From CAYJHC01 sp964369465 (GTDB taxonomy: Bacteria; Bacillota; Clostridia; Peptostreptococcales; Anaerovoracaceae): a stretch of DNA of 64,000 bases. The stretch is taken from assembly GCA_964369465.1 (NCBI GenBank), contig CAYJEX010000005.1:15739-79738 (forward strand). Direction: 5' to 3'. Of this stretch, positions 46,592 to 55,466 are shown in pieces (the stretch's first letter is position 1; the number at the start of each line of letters is the position of its first letter). A program made the position numbers and the translations under genes. Below the pieces are notes generated by a model. The model did not search any database and was not told the origin of the DNA. It saw only the letters and a program-made list of their open reading frames with translations.

Positions 46592-47946
46592 GTAATACTA
46601 TTTTTCTCTGAAAGATAGTCAGCTATTCCTCTTGTAATAGCATTCCCTTCTATTGGATTTGTTCCACTTGCGATTTCATCAATTAAAATGATAGATTTTT
46701 CTTTACAGTTGTCTAATATTTCCTTAAACTCTTCCATTTCACTGCCAAAAGAAGACAGCCCCCTCTCCATGGATTGATTATCACCTATTAAGACTTGTAT
46801 AAATGACGATAAGCCTATTTCTAATTTTTTCGCAGGAACAAAAAATCCGTACTGTGCCAAAAGAACCATCATACCAACTAGTTTAAGTGTTACAGATTTT
46901 CCGCCCATATTTGCTCCTGTAATACAAGTTACGCCTTCTTCTAACATTATGGATATTGGTACATATTTTTTTTTCTTTTCTTTTAAAATGTGTTCCAGTT
47001 TTAAGTTTCGTCCTTCTTTGATATTTATTCTATGTTCATTTATAATCTCTGGTTTTGTACAATTGTTCAAAATTGCAAATTCTGCCTTGCCAATCACAAA
47101 ATCCAATTCTCCAATTTTTCCCAAGTTAGAAATTAACGTATCACTATTTTCCCATATCTCTTTTGATAATAACTCCCTAACTTTCTCTTCCTCAATTTCA
47201 ATTTTGCAATTTATTTTTTCTATTTCATATTTTTGTTTTTTTTGTTCTGGCGTATCTTTTATTGCGAAAACTACTGAAGTTACATCTTGTTCTATTTCTT
47301 CTAGTTCTTCTAATCGCTTAGCTAGATTCACTTCTGCAACATTACTCTTTAAAGCTACGAATTCAAATTTCGCTGACAAATGAATTCCAACTCTAGTTTT
47401 TATATCATCACGAACTATTTTCTTTTCATCTCTAATTAACCGTTCAATTTCTCTCTTTTTTATTCTTAGTTCTTTTAATCTTTCTGAAAATATATCGTAA
47501 ATATAAAAAGTATTAAGTCTATCTTTTGTCGGGTCTATCAAATTCAAAAGTTTTACAGTATCACATATTACATATTCTCCTGGAAGAGCACCACAACTCA
47601 CTAGTCGGTGTATTTTTTCGAATGCAAGAAGGGTGTTCTTTATTTCAAATAGTTCAACTATAGATAAAACATCTTTCTCAGCTTTCATAATAGAATTTGT
47701 AATCTCTTTCAAATTCATCATTGCTGTTTTTATTTCAGATACTACTTTACTATTGTTTTTTACAAAACAAATTATTTCTTCAAGTAAATGCAATTCATGT
47801 ATCAAGCATGCCTCATCATTAGGTAAAAAAGGTTTTATTTTTTTCTTTTTATCTATTCCAAAAGGTGTAGTTAATTCAATGCTATTTAAAACATAATTGA
47901 AATCCACAAGGTCCTTTGTCTTAGAGTTCGTAATTATTTTAGACAT
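46592..47946 (-). CDS. kamC: MutS-like ATPase KamC (aminomutase reactivase ATPase), 3' end in gap
   Basis: A MutS-related ATPase of the lysine 5,6-aminomutase operon, considered a reactivase partner of the enzyme. 451 residues are visible. A helical N-terminal lever region is followed by Walker A TGANMGGKSVTLKLV (about 345) and the ABC-type SERGLSSF..EMEE / ILIDEIASGTNP segment. The frame runs into the N gap just after the Walker B region, so the H-loop and the C terminus are missing from the assembly. It starts one base after the kamB stop. Confidence 0.9.
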
Positions 47947-47947
47947 T

Positions 47948-48967
47948 TTATCCTCTTACATTTATTATTGGAGTATCTTTTATTATTTTTTCCATCGCTC
48001 TCTTGAATATTTCAGGTTCAAAACAGCCTCCATTCGGAGAGTAAGGATTAATTGTTATCGCTTTAATGTTTATACTCTCTAAAACGCTAACTTTCATACC
48101 TCTTTTTTTATATTGTAACCATTCTACATTACTCATAAATATTTTAGTTGGATCTTTCAGCACAAAATATATTTTATTTAATTTATTCCTGTTTATATAT
48201 TCTACAACACTCGCACTAAAAGCTCCTGGAATATATATGCATTTTGTATTTTCTGTGATTGCCTTGTCTATAGAAGAAGAAGCTCCTAGACCCGTTTTTA
48301 AGTCTAATATTTTTTTTCTATCATCTTCTTCAATTACAACTATTTTATCATGATGTATATTATCATTTAAAATTTCTCTTACATTCGAATCTACAAGGAT
48401 AGGTAGATTATACTGTGAAACAACAAAAGATGTTTCACTAACAACTTTATTCATATCTCGTGACAAAGCTGCACCTGTCGCCAATATTACAGCATCTGAT
48501 ATTTCAGGATTAGCAATATGTTTTCGATCAATAGCTCCATCAATCAAAACTAAGTCAACACCTATTTCAAGCATCTCTTCACACAGCTTTTTCTGTTCTG
48601 CTGTACTTACTGGACCAGCAATTTGCACATAGCCCGCAGTAACAGCTTTACAAATAAGTATTTCCCCAATAGAACTATGATATTCTGTAATTCTCAATAT
48701 TTCAAGTTCCGCATCAGCGAATTCATATAGAAGTTTAGGAACGGCAACAACCGTTCCTTCCTCAACATATATTCTCGGTTTTTTTGTCCCTGAAACCAAA
48801 TCAACCTGCTCGCCATCTCTTCCTGTAGATGTAATTCCAATTCTAAGACCTTCATCTATTGCTGTTTCAATAAAATGATTAAGGGTAACAGTCTTTCCTG
48901 AATTTTTTGCCATTCCAACAATAGATATTATTCTATTTTGCAATAGAATATTTTTTATTACATCCAC
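47948..48967 (-). CDS. kamB: KamB, lysine 5,6-aminomutase reactivase subunit
   Basis: A 339-residue P-loop protein found with kamC next to kamD/kamE in lysine fermenters. The N-terminal Walker A is VGMAKNSGKTVTLNHFI. There follow GITSTGRDGEQVD and a Walker-B-like LVLIDGAIDR. Together with KamC it is proposed to exchange damaged cobalamin in the aminomutase; that role comes from family annotation rather than this sequence. It lies 15 nt after kamA. Confidence 0.9.
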   Translation of the reverse strand: MDVIKNILLQNRIISIVGMAKNSGKTVTLNHFIETAIDEGLRIGITSTGRDGEQVDLVSGTKKPRIYVEEGTVVAVPKLLYEFADAELEILRITEYHSSIGEILICKAVTAGYVQIAGPVSTAEQKKLCEEMLEIGVDLVLIDGAIDRKHIANPEISDAVILATGAALSRDMNKVVSETSFVVSQYNLPILVDSNVREILNDNIHHDKIVVIEEDDRKKILDLKTGLGASSSIDKAITENTKCIYIPGAFSASVVEYINRNKLNKIYFVLKDPTKIFMSNVEWLQYKKRGMKVSVLESINIKAITINPYSPNGGCFEPEIFKRAMEKIIKDTPIINVRG

Positions 48968-48982
48968 ATCAAATTCCCTTCT

Positions 48983-50233
48983 TTATTTTCGACTTCGCCT
49001 AGCCAATCCTGCTGGCTCTAAACTTAATGTTGCCCCTTGTTCAAGCGCAGCAACTCCTTCATACCTGTATTCTTTCTTCCCAGTACAATAATCACAAGTG
49101 CATTCTATTTCTTCATTAATTGTTGGTTCGGTATAAGTAGTAATTAGCCCTTCGTAGTTTCGAAGAATAATTTTGCCTGGCGTTTGAGATATTACATACT
49201 GAGGCATTACTGGAGTTTTGCCACCGCCACCTGGAGCATCTACAACAAATGTTGGAACAGCAAATCCTGATGTATGACCTCTTAAGGCTTCAATTATTTC
49301 TATCCCTTTTGCTACAGGCGTTCTAAAATGACCAATCCCTAACGAAAGATCGCATTGATATATATAGTATGGTCTAACTCTATTTTTTACTAAAACTTGT
49401 ACCAATTCTCTCATAATGTGAGGGCAATCATTTATTCCTCTTAACAAAACAGATTGATTCCCCAATGGCACTCCCGCATTTGCCAGCTTACACAATCCTG
49501 CTTCCGCTTCCTTCGTCATCTCTTTTGGATGATTAAAGTGTGTGTTAAGCCATACAGGGTGATATCTTTTTATCATTTCACATAGTTCGTCTGTAATTCT
49601 CATTGGCATTACAACAGGCGTTCTTGAACCTAGTCTAACTATCTCCACATGAGGAATTTTTGTTAGTTCAGAGAAAATATATTCCAATGTTTCGTCACCA
49701 ACGCACAGACAATCTCCTCCACTAAGTAATACATCTCTAACTTGTGGAGTTCTTTTAATATATGCTATGCATTCATCAATATCTTCCCTACTCCTACTTC
49801 CATCAAATTCACCCGCAACCCTTCGTCTAGTACAGTGTCTACAATACATCGAACATTGATCAGTAATCAAAAACAAAACTCTATCTGGATATCGATGTGT
49901 GAGTCCAGGTGCAGGAGAATCTTCATCTTCATGCAAAGGATCCGACATATCTTCTGCCGAAGTATGTGTTTCTAGCAGCACAGGAACAGCTTGCATTCTT
50001 ATTGGACATCTTGGATCATCAGGATCCATAAGAGATGCATAATAAGGTGTAATTCCAACTCTAAATCCATCTATAACTCTTGCTATATCTTCTCTCTCTT
50101 TTTCTGTTAAATTTAACACTTGTTCAATTTGTTCAATGGTTGTTAATCTATTTTTAACTTGCCACTTCCAGTCGTTCCACTGTTCGTCTGTGACGTCTTT
50201 CCACAAAGGAACATCCTTCCAATTTCTACTCAT
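48983..50233 (-). CDS. kamA: Lysine 2,3-aminomutase
   Basis: Radical-SAM, PLP-dependent enzyme converting L-lysine to L-beta-lysine, the first step of lysine fermentation. The iron-sulfur motif is CSMYCRHCTRRRV (about 125). The SAM-binding LLSGGDCL and the PLP lysine in VVDAPGGGGKTPVMP (about 335) follow. A C-terminal CTCDYC motif provides structural zinc ligands. 416 residues is exact for the family. It is second in the operon after kdd. Confidence 0.97.
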   Translation of the reverse strand: MSRNWKDVPLWKDVTDEQWNDWKWQVKNRLTTIEQIEQVLNLTEKEREDIARVIDGFRVGITPYYASLMDPDDPRCPIRMQAVPVLLETHTSAEDMSDPLHEDEDSPAPGLTHRYPDRVLFLITDQCSMYCRHCTRRRVAGEFDGSRSREDIDECIAYIKRTPQVRDVLLSGGDCLCVGDETLEYIFSELTKIPHVEIVRLGSRTPVVMPMRITDELCEMIKRYHPVWLNTHFNHPKEMTKEAEAGLCKLANAGVPLGNQSVLLRGINDCPHIMRELVQVLVKNRVRPYYIYQCDLSLGIGHFRTPVAKGIEIIEALRGHTSGFAVPTFVVDAPGGGGKTPVMPQYVISQTPGKIILRNYEGLITTYTEPTINEEIECTCDYCTGKKEYRYEGVAALEQGATLSLEPAGLARRSRK

Positions 50234-50285
50234 ATACTTTCTCCTTTAGATTATATTAGCTATATACAATATATACTTGCTTAAT

Positions 50286-51317
50286 TTACGCATACATTTC
50301 TTGGAATAAATCTCTTAACGGTTTACTTTCCCTAAGAACTTGTAAAGTTATTTCAGCATGTCCTTTTGTGTATCCATTTCCAACAATCATGTTTACATCT
50401 TTTCCAACTCCCTCAGCACCTAATGCTGCTTTTGTGAAATTTGTTGCCATAGAAAAGAAATATACTGTTCCATCATCTTTGCATGCCAAAATAGACGCCA
50501 TTTCAGTATTTTCTATGTTCACGCAGTTAATAACTAAATCTGCTAGTTTTCCGCCTGTTATCTCCATAATCTTGTTGTAGAAGCCGACACCATCTGTGCA
50601 GTCAAATGAAAAATATACATCTGCTAAATCAAGTTTTTTTGCTCTTTCAGTAGACTTCTCCGATCCACCTACACAAATAACTTGTCCCGTTATTCCGGCC
50701 CTTTTCTTTGCCTCATATAAGCAAAGAAGCCCCGATTTACCGCCACCTCCGATCACAACTACAGTGTCACCTGGTTTCACCAATTTAGCCGCTTGAGCAG
50801 GTGCTCCTGCAACATCTAATGCACTCAATGCAAGACCGTCATCCATATCATCTGGAAGTTTTGCGTATATTCCACTTTGGAAAAGTACAGCCTTACCCTT
50901 AATATCTACTTGATCAATATCAGGTCTAATTTCTAATATTTCTTCAATTACTAATGGTGTAAGTGAAAGCGATACTAACGTAGCAATTCTATCTCCTGCT
51001 TTCAAATCCCCTTTATAATTGCAGCCTACCTCTAAAACCGTTCCGATAAGCATACCGCCTGATCCCGTCCAAGGATTTTTATGTTTTCCTGCTTTTTCTA
51101 CAATTCCCATCATAATCTTTTTAATTTCCTCAACTTCTCCGTTTGCTCTTTTTTCAATTTCAGTAAAAGAAGCCGAGTCAATATTTAAAGTCTGGACATC
51201 TATCAATACTTCATTATCATAAATCTCCATATTATTATCTATAACATCCGCTGGTTGTGGCAAAACACCTTTTGGCGAAATAACTCTATGTGTTCCAAAT
51301 GGGCATCCTTTTTTCAT
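50286..51317 (-). CDS. kdd: L-erythro-3,5-diaminohexanoate dehydrogenase
   Basis: Oxidatively deaminates 3,5-diaminohexanoate to 3-keto-5-aminohexanoate with NAD(P)+. It has 343 residues, beginning GCPFGTHRVISPKGVLPQ, the family signature. GKHKNPWTGSGGMLIG and the nucleotide-binding VVVIGGGGKSGLLCL (about 180) follow. An AGGAGG site sits nine bases before the ATG. It is the first gene of the kdd-kamABCDE operon, about 90 nt after a sigma-54 promoter. The regulator just upstream carries a diverged copy of the same domain. Confidence 0.96.
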   Translation of the reverse strand: MKKGCPFGTHRVISPKGVLPQPADVIDNNMEIYDNEVLIDVQTLNIDSASFTEIEKRANGEVEEIKKIMMGIVEKAGKHKNPWTGSGGMLIGTVLEVGCNYKGDLKAGDRIATLVSLSLTPLVIEEILEIRPDIDQVDIKGKAVLFQSGIYAKLPDDMDDGLALSALDVAGAPAQAAKLVKPGDTVVVIGGGGKSGLLCLYEAKKRAGITGQVICVGGSEKSTERAKKLDLADVYFSFDCTDGVGFYNKIMEITGGKLADLVINCVNIENTEMASILACKDDGTVYFFSMATNFTKAALGAEGVGKDVNMIVGNGYTKGHAEITLQVLRESKPLRDLFQEMYA

Positions 51318-51404
51318 AATAAATCCTCCTAAATCTAATTTAAACTTTATCCTTTGGTTTGATTTTATCTTTCACAATCATATATTCTTTTCGCCATAAT
51401 ATAT

Positions 51405-51420
51405 AGCAACTACTATGCCA
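51405..51420 (-). promoter_or_regulatory. Sigma-54 (-24/-12) promoter of the kdd-kam operon
   Basis: On the minus strand TGGCATAGTAGTTGCT: TGGCA at -24 and TTGCT at -12 with exact N5/N6 spacing, one mismatch (T for C) from TGGCAC-N5-TTGCW. It lies 88 nt upstream of kdd, between kdd and the sigma-54 activator gene. Confidence 0.88.
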
Positions 51421-51487
51421 AAAAATACCATCTATATTCTGTGTTTTTTGCTATAATCAGTCGAATTCGAACCTTATTCAACTCATA

Positions 51488-51527
51488 AAATAGATGCGTG
51501 AACACTTAACGGTTCATGCATCTATTT
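51488..51527. promoter_or_regulatory. Inverted repeat upstream of kdd: activator site and/or regulator terminator
   Basis: Sixteen-base arms (51488-51503 and 51512-51527) with one mismatch and an eight-base spacer. The core GAACACTTAACGGTTCA (51500-51516) is shared with the site before the regulator gene. It lies about 80-105 bp upstream of the -24 element, a normal enhancer distance. It also lies just after the regulator stop and could double as its terminator, although the T run on the minus strand is poor. Confidence 0.7.
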
Positions 51528-51565
51528 GTTGTTTTATTTGCGCCCTTTATTTTTTTCTACATGTA

Positions 51566-53638
51566 TCAGGCATTATACTTATTTTTCTTTCTGACAAATT
51601 GTGTTTGACTTATCCCAAGTGCTTCTGCTGCTTTTCTTGTACTTCCATATTTTTCATATGTGCTTTTTATTATCTTCCCTTCATAGTTTTCTATTATTTC
51701 GTTTAATTTAATCGCTTTCTCTCTTCCATCAAAAACAACCTCATCACTTGCATATGTTTTATCGTCATGTATAACTCTCAGGACATCGGACATTTCTATT
51801 TTCTCTGTTTTGGAGGAAATAATTATTCTTTGCATGGTGTTTTCTAATTCTCTTACATTCCCTCTCCACGTATGTTCCTGTAAGCATTTGATAGCATCTT
51901 CTGTTATATCTTTTTTTATGTCAAATTTTGTTCCATATTTTTTCAGGAACGACTTAACCAAAGGCGGAACGTCCTCTTTTCTTTCTTTCAATGATGGAAT
52001 TTTAACTGATACAACATTCAATCTATAATATAAATCTCTTCTAAACTCTCCATTGTCAACAGATGCTTCCAGTTCCTTATTCGTGGCAGATATTATTCTC
52101 AAATTTGTAATTATTGGTTTTGTTCCTCCTACCTTATAAAATTCACCCTCTTGAATCACTCTAAGAAGTTTTGCCTGCATTTCCATTGGAAGTTCTGCAA
52201 TCTCATCTAAAAAAAGTATCCCATTATCAGCAAGTTCAAAAAACCCCTTTTTTCCCATTGTATTTGCTCCTGTAAACGCTCCTCTTTCGTATCCGAAAAA
52301 TTCAGATTCTAGCAAATTATGTGGTACCGCAGCACAGTTCACTTTTATAAAAGGTTGCATTTTTCTATTGCTGCTTTTTTGTATTATATTCGCAATCTTC
52401 TCTTTTCCAACCCCACTATCCCCAGATATCAAAATATTGCAATCATATTTTGCATATTTGATAACATCATCTAGGATTCTATTCATTATATTGCTTTTGC
52501 TTACGAAGTCTTCAGGCAAAGCCGCTACGAGACTATTGTTTCTCTCATTTTCTACGTCATCATCTTCTTTTTCAGGCCTACGAAATACCGAATCCGGTTC
52601 TTTAAAATACGAGGCCAATTCACCTATTATCTCAAGGTTGAAATCATCATATTTTTCCAGATAACCTTTTGGACATACTATTTCTAATTGCTTTGAAATC
52701 GACTCCGTAATATATAGAGCAGAGTTGTAATTATAAATTAAGTTTGTAAACACAACCGTACCACCGTATTTTGCAGAGAGTACGCTAACTGGTTCTGCCC
52801 CTGGAAATTCAGAGCAATTAATTATCAAATCATACTTCTTTTCTTCGCCAATCTCATTAATACTTTCTACAGGATTAAGTATATCTCCATAATACATTTT
52901 GTCGAAAATTTCTTCCAGAAGAACATCAATCTTTTCCCCTTTCATTATTGTTTTATTCTTAACGTCCAGCAAACTGTCTATTCGTCCAGAGCTTTTCAAT
53001 ATTTTTCTTACAGTATATCCAAATATCAAATTCATCAAAAGATTTGTTCCAACAACAAGAATGTTTTTATTTTCTTCTAAATGTTTCGCTATACTAAATA
53101 AAGTTCCAGATTCATTAAACACATACAACATTAAGTTGACTGGCAACCCATGTGGTTTTTTTATTATTGGAATTTCATTATAGGCTATTGCATACCCTTC
53201 TACTTCTATTTGATTAAACACTCTATCTATTCTTCCAATTCTATTTATGAATATAGGAACAGAAGCCAAAGACGCATTGCAAATTACCTCATCTCCCTTT
53301 TTTAGATTTTCGCTATTCAACTTATATTCAATTCCGATTTCTTCAATTTCACCACAGAGAACTCCTCCCGTGTCCGTAACGGGATTATGTAATTTCCCTC
53401 TTTGTATTATAATATCAATTATTTTTTCCTTTATATATTCATCATTATCGTTGCATTCCATACAAATTTGGCGAAAACTTGTCCCTTCAATTTGTATTTT
53501 TTTTATTGCTATTCTTATTTCATTTTCCATTATAATTCTACTGTTATCAACTTTCCAAGCGGATGTTGGCAGAACATTTTCAGGTTGCAATGATCTGTTT
53601 ACTCCATATTTATTATCAATTATATAATGTGACGACAT
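51566..53638 (-). CDS. Sigma-54 activator with a Kdd-like (pseudo-dehydrogenase) sensor domain
   Basis: A 690-residue enhancer-binding protein. Residues 1-330 follow Kdd along its length: KLHNPVTDTGGVLCGEIEEI matches GKHKNPWTGSGGMLIGTVLEV of the adjacent Kdd, LKKGDEVICNASLAS matches LKAGDRIATLVSLSL, and YDLIINCSEF matches ADLVINCVNI. The nucleotide motif GGGGKSG is replaced by VGTNLLMN, so catalysis is unlikely. Residues about 365-600 are the AAA+ domain (SGDSGVGKEKIA, GAFTGA, GILFLDEIAELP). A Fis-type HTH ends the chain (RKAAEALGISQTQFVRKK). The ATG at 53638 has AGGGAGG five bases upstream. It probably senses a pathway intermediate and activates kdd-kam. Confidence 0.92.
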   Translation of the reverse strand: MSSHYIIDNKYGVNRSLQPENVLPTSAWKVDNSRIIMENEIRIAIKKIQIEGTSFRQICMECNDNDEYIKEKIIDIIIQRGKLHNPVTDTGGVLCGEIEEIGIEYKLNSENLKKGDEVICNASLASVPIFINRIGRIDRVFNQIEVEGYAIAYNEIPIIKKPHGLPVNLMLYVFNESGTLFSIAKHLEENKNILVVGTNLLMNLIFGYTVRKILKSSGRIDSLLDVKNKTIMKGEKIDVLLEEIFDKMYYGDILNPVESINEIGEEKKYDLIINCSEFPGAEPVSVLSAKYGGTVVFTNLIYNYNSALYITESISKQLEIVCPKGYLEKYDDFNLEIIGELASYFKEPDSVFRRPEKEDDDVENERNNSLVAALPEDFVSKSNIMNRILDDVIKYAKYDCNILISGDSGVGKEKIANIIQKSSNRKMQPFIKVNCAAVPHNLLESEFFGYERGAFTGANTMGKKGFFELADNGILFLDEIAELPMEMQAKLLRVIQEGEFYKVGGTKPIITNLRIISATNKELEASVDNGEFRRDLYYRLNVVSVKIPSLKERKEDVPPLVKSFLKKYGTKFDIKKDITEDAIKCLQEHTWRGNVRELENTMQRIIISSKTEKIEMSDVLRVIHDDKTYASDEVVFDGREKAIKLNEIIENYEGKIIKSTYEKYGSTRKAAEALGISQTQFVRKKNKYNA

Positions 53639-53670
53639 GTAAACCCTCCCTAACAACAGCATAATTGTGC

Positions 53671-53687
53671 GAACATATATCGGTTCA
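53671..53687. promoter_or_regulatory. Operator-like repeat before the Kdd-like regulator gene
   Basis: GAACATATATCGGTTCA, 33-49 bp upstream of the regulator ATG, matches 12 defined positions of the repeat before kdd (GAACA-N2-TA-N-CGGTTCA). This suggests that one protein, probably the regulator itself, binds both. Confidence 0.68.
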
Positions 53688-53765
53688 CTATGTTTATTTT
53701 ATACCATCTAGATTTAATTTGCAATTATCATTTTCGATTCTTCTTACTATTTTCTTTTTTTTTGA

Positions 53766-53814
53766 TATAATAATACTGTGTTTTTCATTTAGTATAGTAA
53801 TACTGTGTTTTTCA
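53766..53814 (+). repeat. Two direct repeats upstream of the PTS IIC-like gene
   Basis: A 22-base unit (TATARTAATACTGTGTTTTTCA) occurs at 53766-53787 and 53793-53814, 27 bp apart, with one difference. It lies 65-110 bp upstream of the transporter start in the divergent region. It could be an operator or a local duplication. Confidence 0.6.
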
Positions 53815-53878
53815 GTAGCATTCTTAATAACACACAATATTCTCAAATACTTTTTTAATAGATTAGGAGATATTCTCA

Positions 53879-54919
53879 ATGAATAAATTTAGTGGATTTT
53901 TAAAAAGAAAAGATATCGTTTTTTCAAGAGAAAGATATTTGCAAAAAGCTCTTTCATCTATGGCATTAGGCTTATTTGCGACCTTGCTCATCGGAACCAT
54001 AATCAAAACCTTAGGAGATCAATCTGCAATTTTATTTGGCGACAATCCCATTTCCCTTTTTCTAACCGAAACTGGAATTGAAGCCGCAAAACTTATGGGT
54101 GCAGGAATAGGAATAGCGGTAGCTTATGGCCTAAACGCTCCTCCTCTAGTCCTCTTCGCGTCCGTAATAACCGGAACCGTTGGCGCAATGTTTGGCGGTC
54201 CTGCAGGAGCTTTTATCGCTTCTGCATTAGGTGCAGAATTCGGAAAGGCCGTAAACAAAGAAACTAAAGTTGATATATTAGCAGTTCCAGCCACAACAAT
54301 CATCTCAGGCGTTCTTATTGCAAAACTTGTTGGTCCTGGAGTTAGTTGGTTAATGACTTCCTTAGGCTCATTTATCATGATAGCCACTGAATGGCAACCT
54401 TTTGCATTTGGAATTGTGATTTCAGTAGTTGTTGGCCTTGCTTTAACTGCACCTATTTCAAGTGCAGCATTATGCGTAATGCTTGACTTGTCTGGATTAG
54501 CCGCAGGAGCAGCCACAGTCGGCTGCTGTGCGCAAATGGTGGGATTTGCAGTCATCAGCTTCAAAGAAAACGGCACCGGGGGCCTTGTGGCACAAGGTTT
54601 AGGAACGTCCATGCTTCAAATATCCAATATAATCAAAAATCCATGGATATTATTTCCTCCTACATTGGCTGCTGCGATTATCGGACCAATTGCAACTTGC
54701 TTATTTAAAATGACAAACATTCCAATTGGTGCGGGAATGGGAACCTCTGGCCTAGTTGGCCAAATTGGAACTTTTACTTCCATGGGTTTTTCTTTGGGAA
54801 CATTGGGCAGCATTATACTTTTACACATATTACTTCCCGCTGTATTCTCTCTAATATTTGATAAGGTATTGAGAAAATTAGGCAAGATCAAAGAAGGCGA
54901 CTACAAGCTCAATTTATAA
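53879..54919 (+). CDS. Orphan PTS IIC-like membrane protein (PTS_EIIC_2 family)
   Basis: A 346-residue membrane protein with about nine or ten hydrophobic segments, similar to the PF13303 IIC family (ALGLFATLLIGTIIKTLG, GAGMGTSGLVGQIGTF). No PTS IIA, IIB, EI or HPr gene is nearby, so it may transport without phosphorylation. TAGGAG precedes the ATG. It is divergent from the Kdd-like regulator and is followed 118 nt later by kal, so it may serve lysine fermentation, but that is only inferred from position. Confidence 0.8.
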   Translation: MNKFSGFLKRKDIVFSRERYLQKALSSMALGLFATLLIGTIIKTLGDQSAILFGDNPISLFLTETGIEAAKLMGAGIGIAVAYGLNAPPLVLFASVITGTVGAMFGGPAGAFIASALGAEFGKAVNKETKVDILAVPATTIISGVLIAKLVGPGVSWLMTSLGSFIMIATEWQPFAFGIVISVVVGLALTAPISSAALCVMLDLSGLAAGAATVGCCAQMVGFAVISFKENGTGGLVAQGLGTSMLQISNIIKNPWILFPPTLAAAIIGPIATCLFKMTNIPIGAGMGTSGLVGQIGTFTSMGFSLGTLGSIILLHILLPAVFSLIFDKVLRKLGKIKEGDYKLNL

Positions 54920-54975
54920 CAAATTGCATTTTTCGTCATTTTATGATAGATTTTTATTAGTGAAACTACGCTATA

Positions 54976-54994
54976 TTTTCATAGCATATGAAAA
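54976..54994. promoter_or_regulatory. Perfect palindrome upstream of kal
   Basis: TTTTCATA (54976-54983), GCA, TATGAAAA (54987-54994). It lies 43 nt before the kal start and is not followed by a T run, so an operator is more likely than a terminator. The binding protein is unknown. Confidence 0.45.
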
Positions 54995-55037
54995 CAGAGT
55001 TATATTTTATGTTCAAAATAAAAAAGGAGCACTTATT

Positions 55038-55427
55038 ATGAGTAAAATTTCTTCTACATTAAGACTTCGTATGTCACACAAAGATGCCCATTACGGTGGC
55101 AGCTTAGTAGACGGGGCACACATGGTTCACTTGTTTGGTGATTTAGCAACAGAATTGCTAATTATTGCAGATGGAGACGAAGGACTTTTTCTTCGATATG
55201 ACGAAATAGAATTCATCGCTCCTATTTATGCTGGCGATTACGTTGAAGTATATGGAGAAATAACCGAAATGGGCAACACTTCCAGAAAAATGTCCTTCGA
55301 AGCAAGAAAGGTTGTAAGCGCCAGACCCGACATTAGCCCTTCTGCAGCAGATTCCCTGGACGAACCCGTTATTGTTGCCAAAGCAAAAGGCATTTGCGTT
55401 ACGCCGAAGGCTTCAAAACGAAAATAA
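55038..55427 (+). CDS. kal: 3-aminobutyryl-CoA ammonia lyase
   Basis: Hot-dog-fold lyase removing ammonia from L-3-aminobutyryl-CoA to give crotonyl-CoA, a late step in lysine fermentation. 129 residues with RLRMSHKDAHYGGSLVDGA, DGDEGLFLRYDEIEFIAP and NTSRKMSFEARKV, the standard Kal pattern. The ATG at 55038 has AAGGAG; the frame is open a further 38 codons without a site. It is on the opposite strand from the kam operon, about 3.7 kb from kdd. Confidence 0.92.
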   Translation: MSKISSTLRLRMSHKDAHYGGSLVDGAHMVHLFGDLATELLIIADGDEGLFLRYDEIEFIAPIYAGDYVEVYGEITEMGNTSRKMSFEARKVVSARPDISPSAADSLDEPVIVAKAKGICVTPKASKRK

Positions 55428-55466
55428 GCACGCTTTATCATTAGACTTATTAAGGAGGATAACAAT

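Noticed and set aside
44947..47946. A 999-codon single gene
   Set aside because: The frame is continuous only because 100 N do not create stops; the two sides are KamC and KamD, always separate genes in known operons.
53639..53662. Upstream ATG of the Kdd-like regulator
   Set aside because: The downstream ATG at 53638 has AGGGAGG at ideal spacing; the upper one has none.
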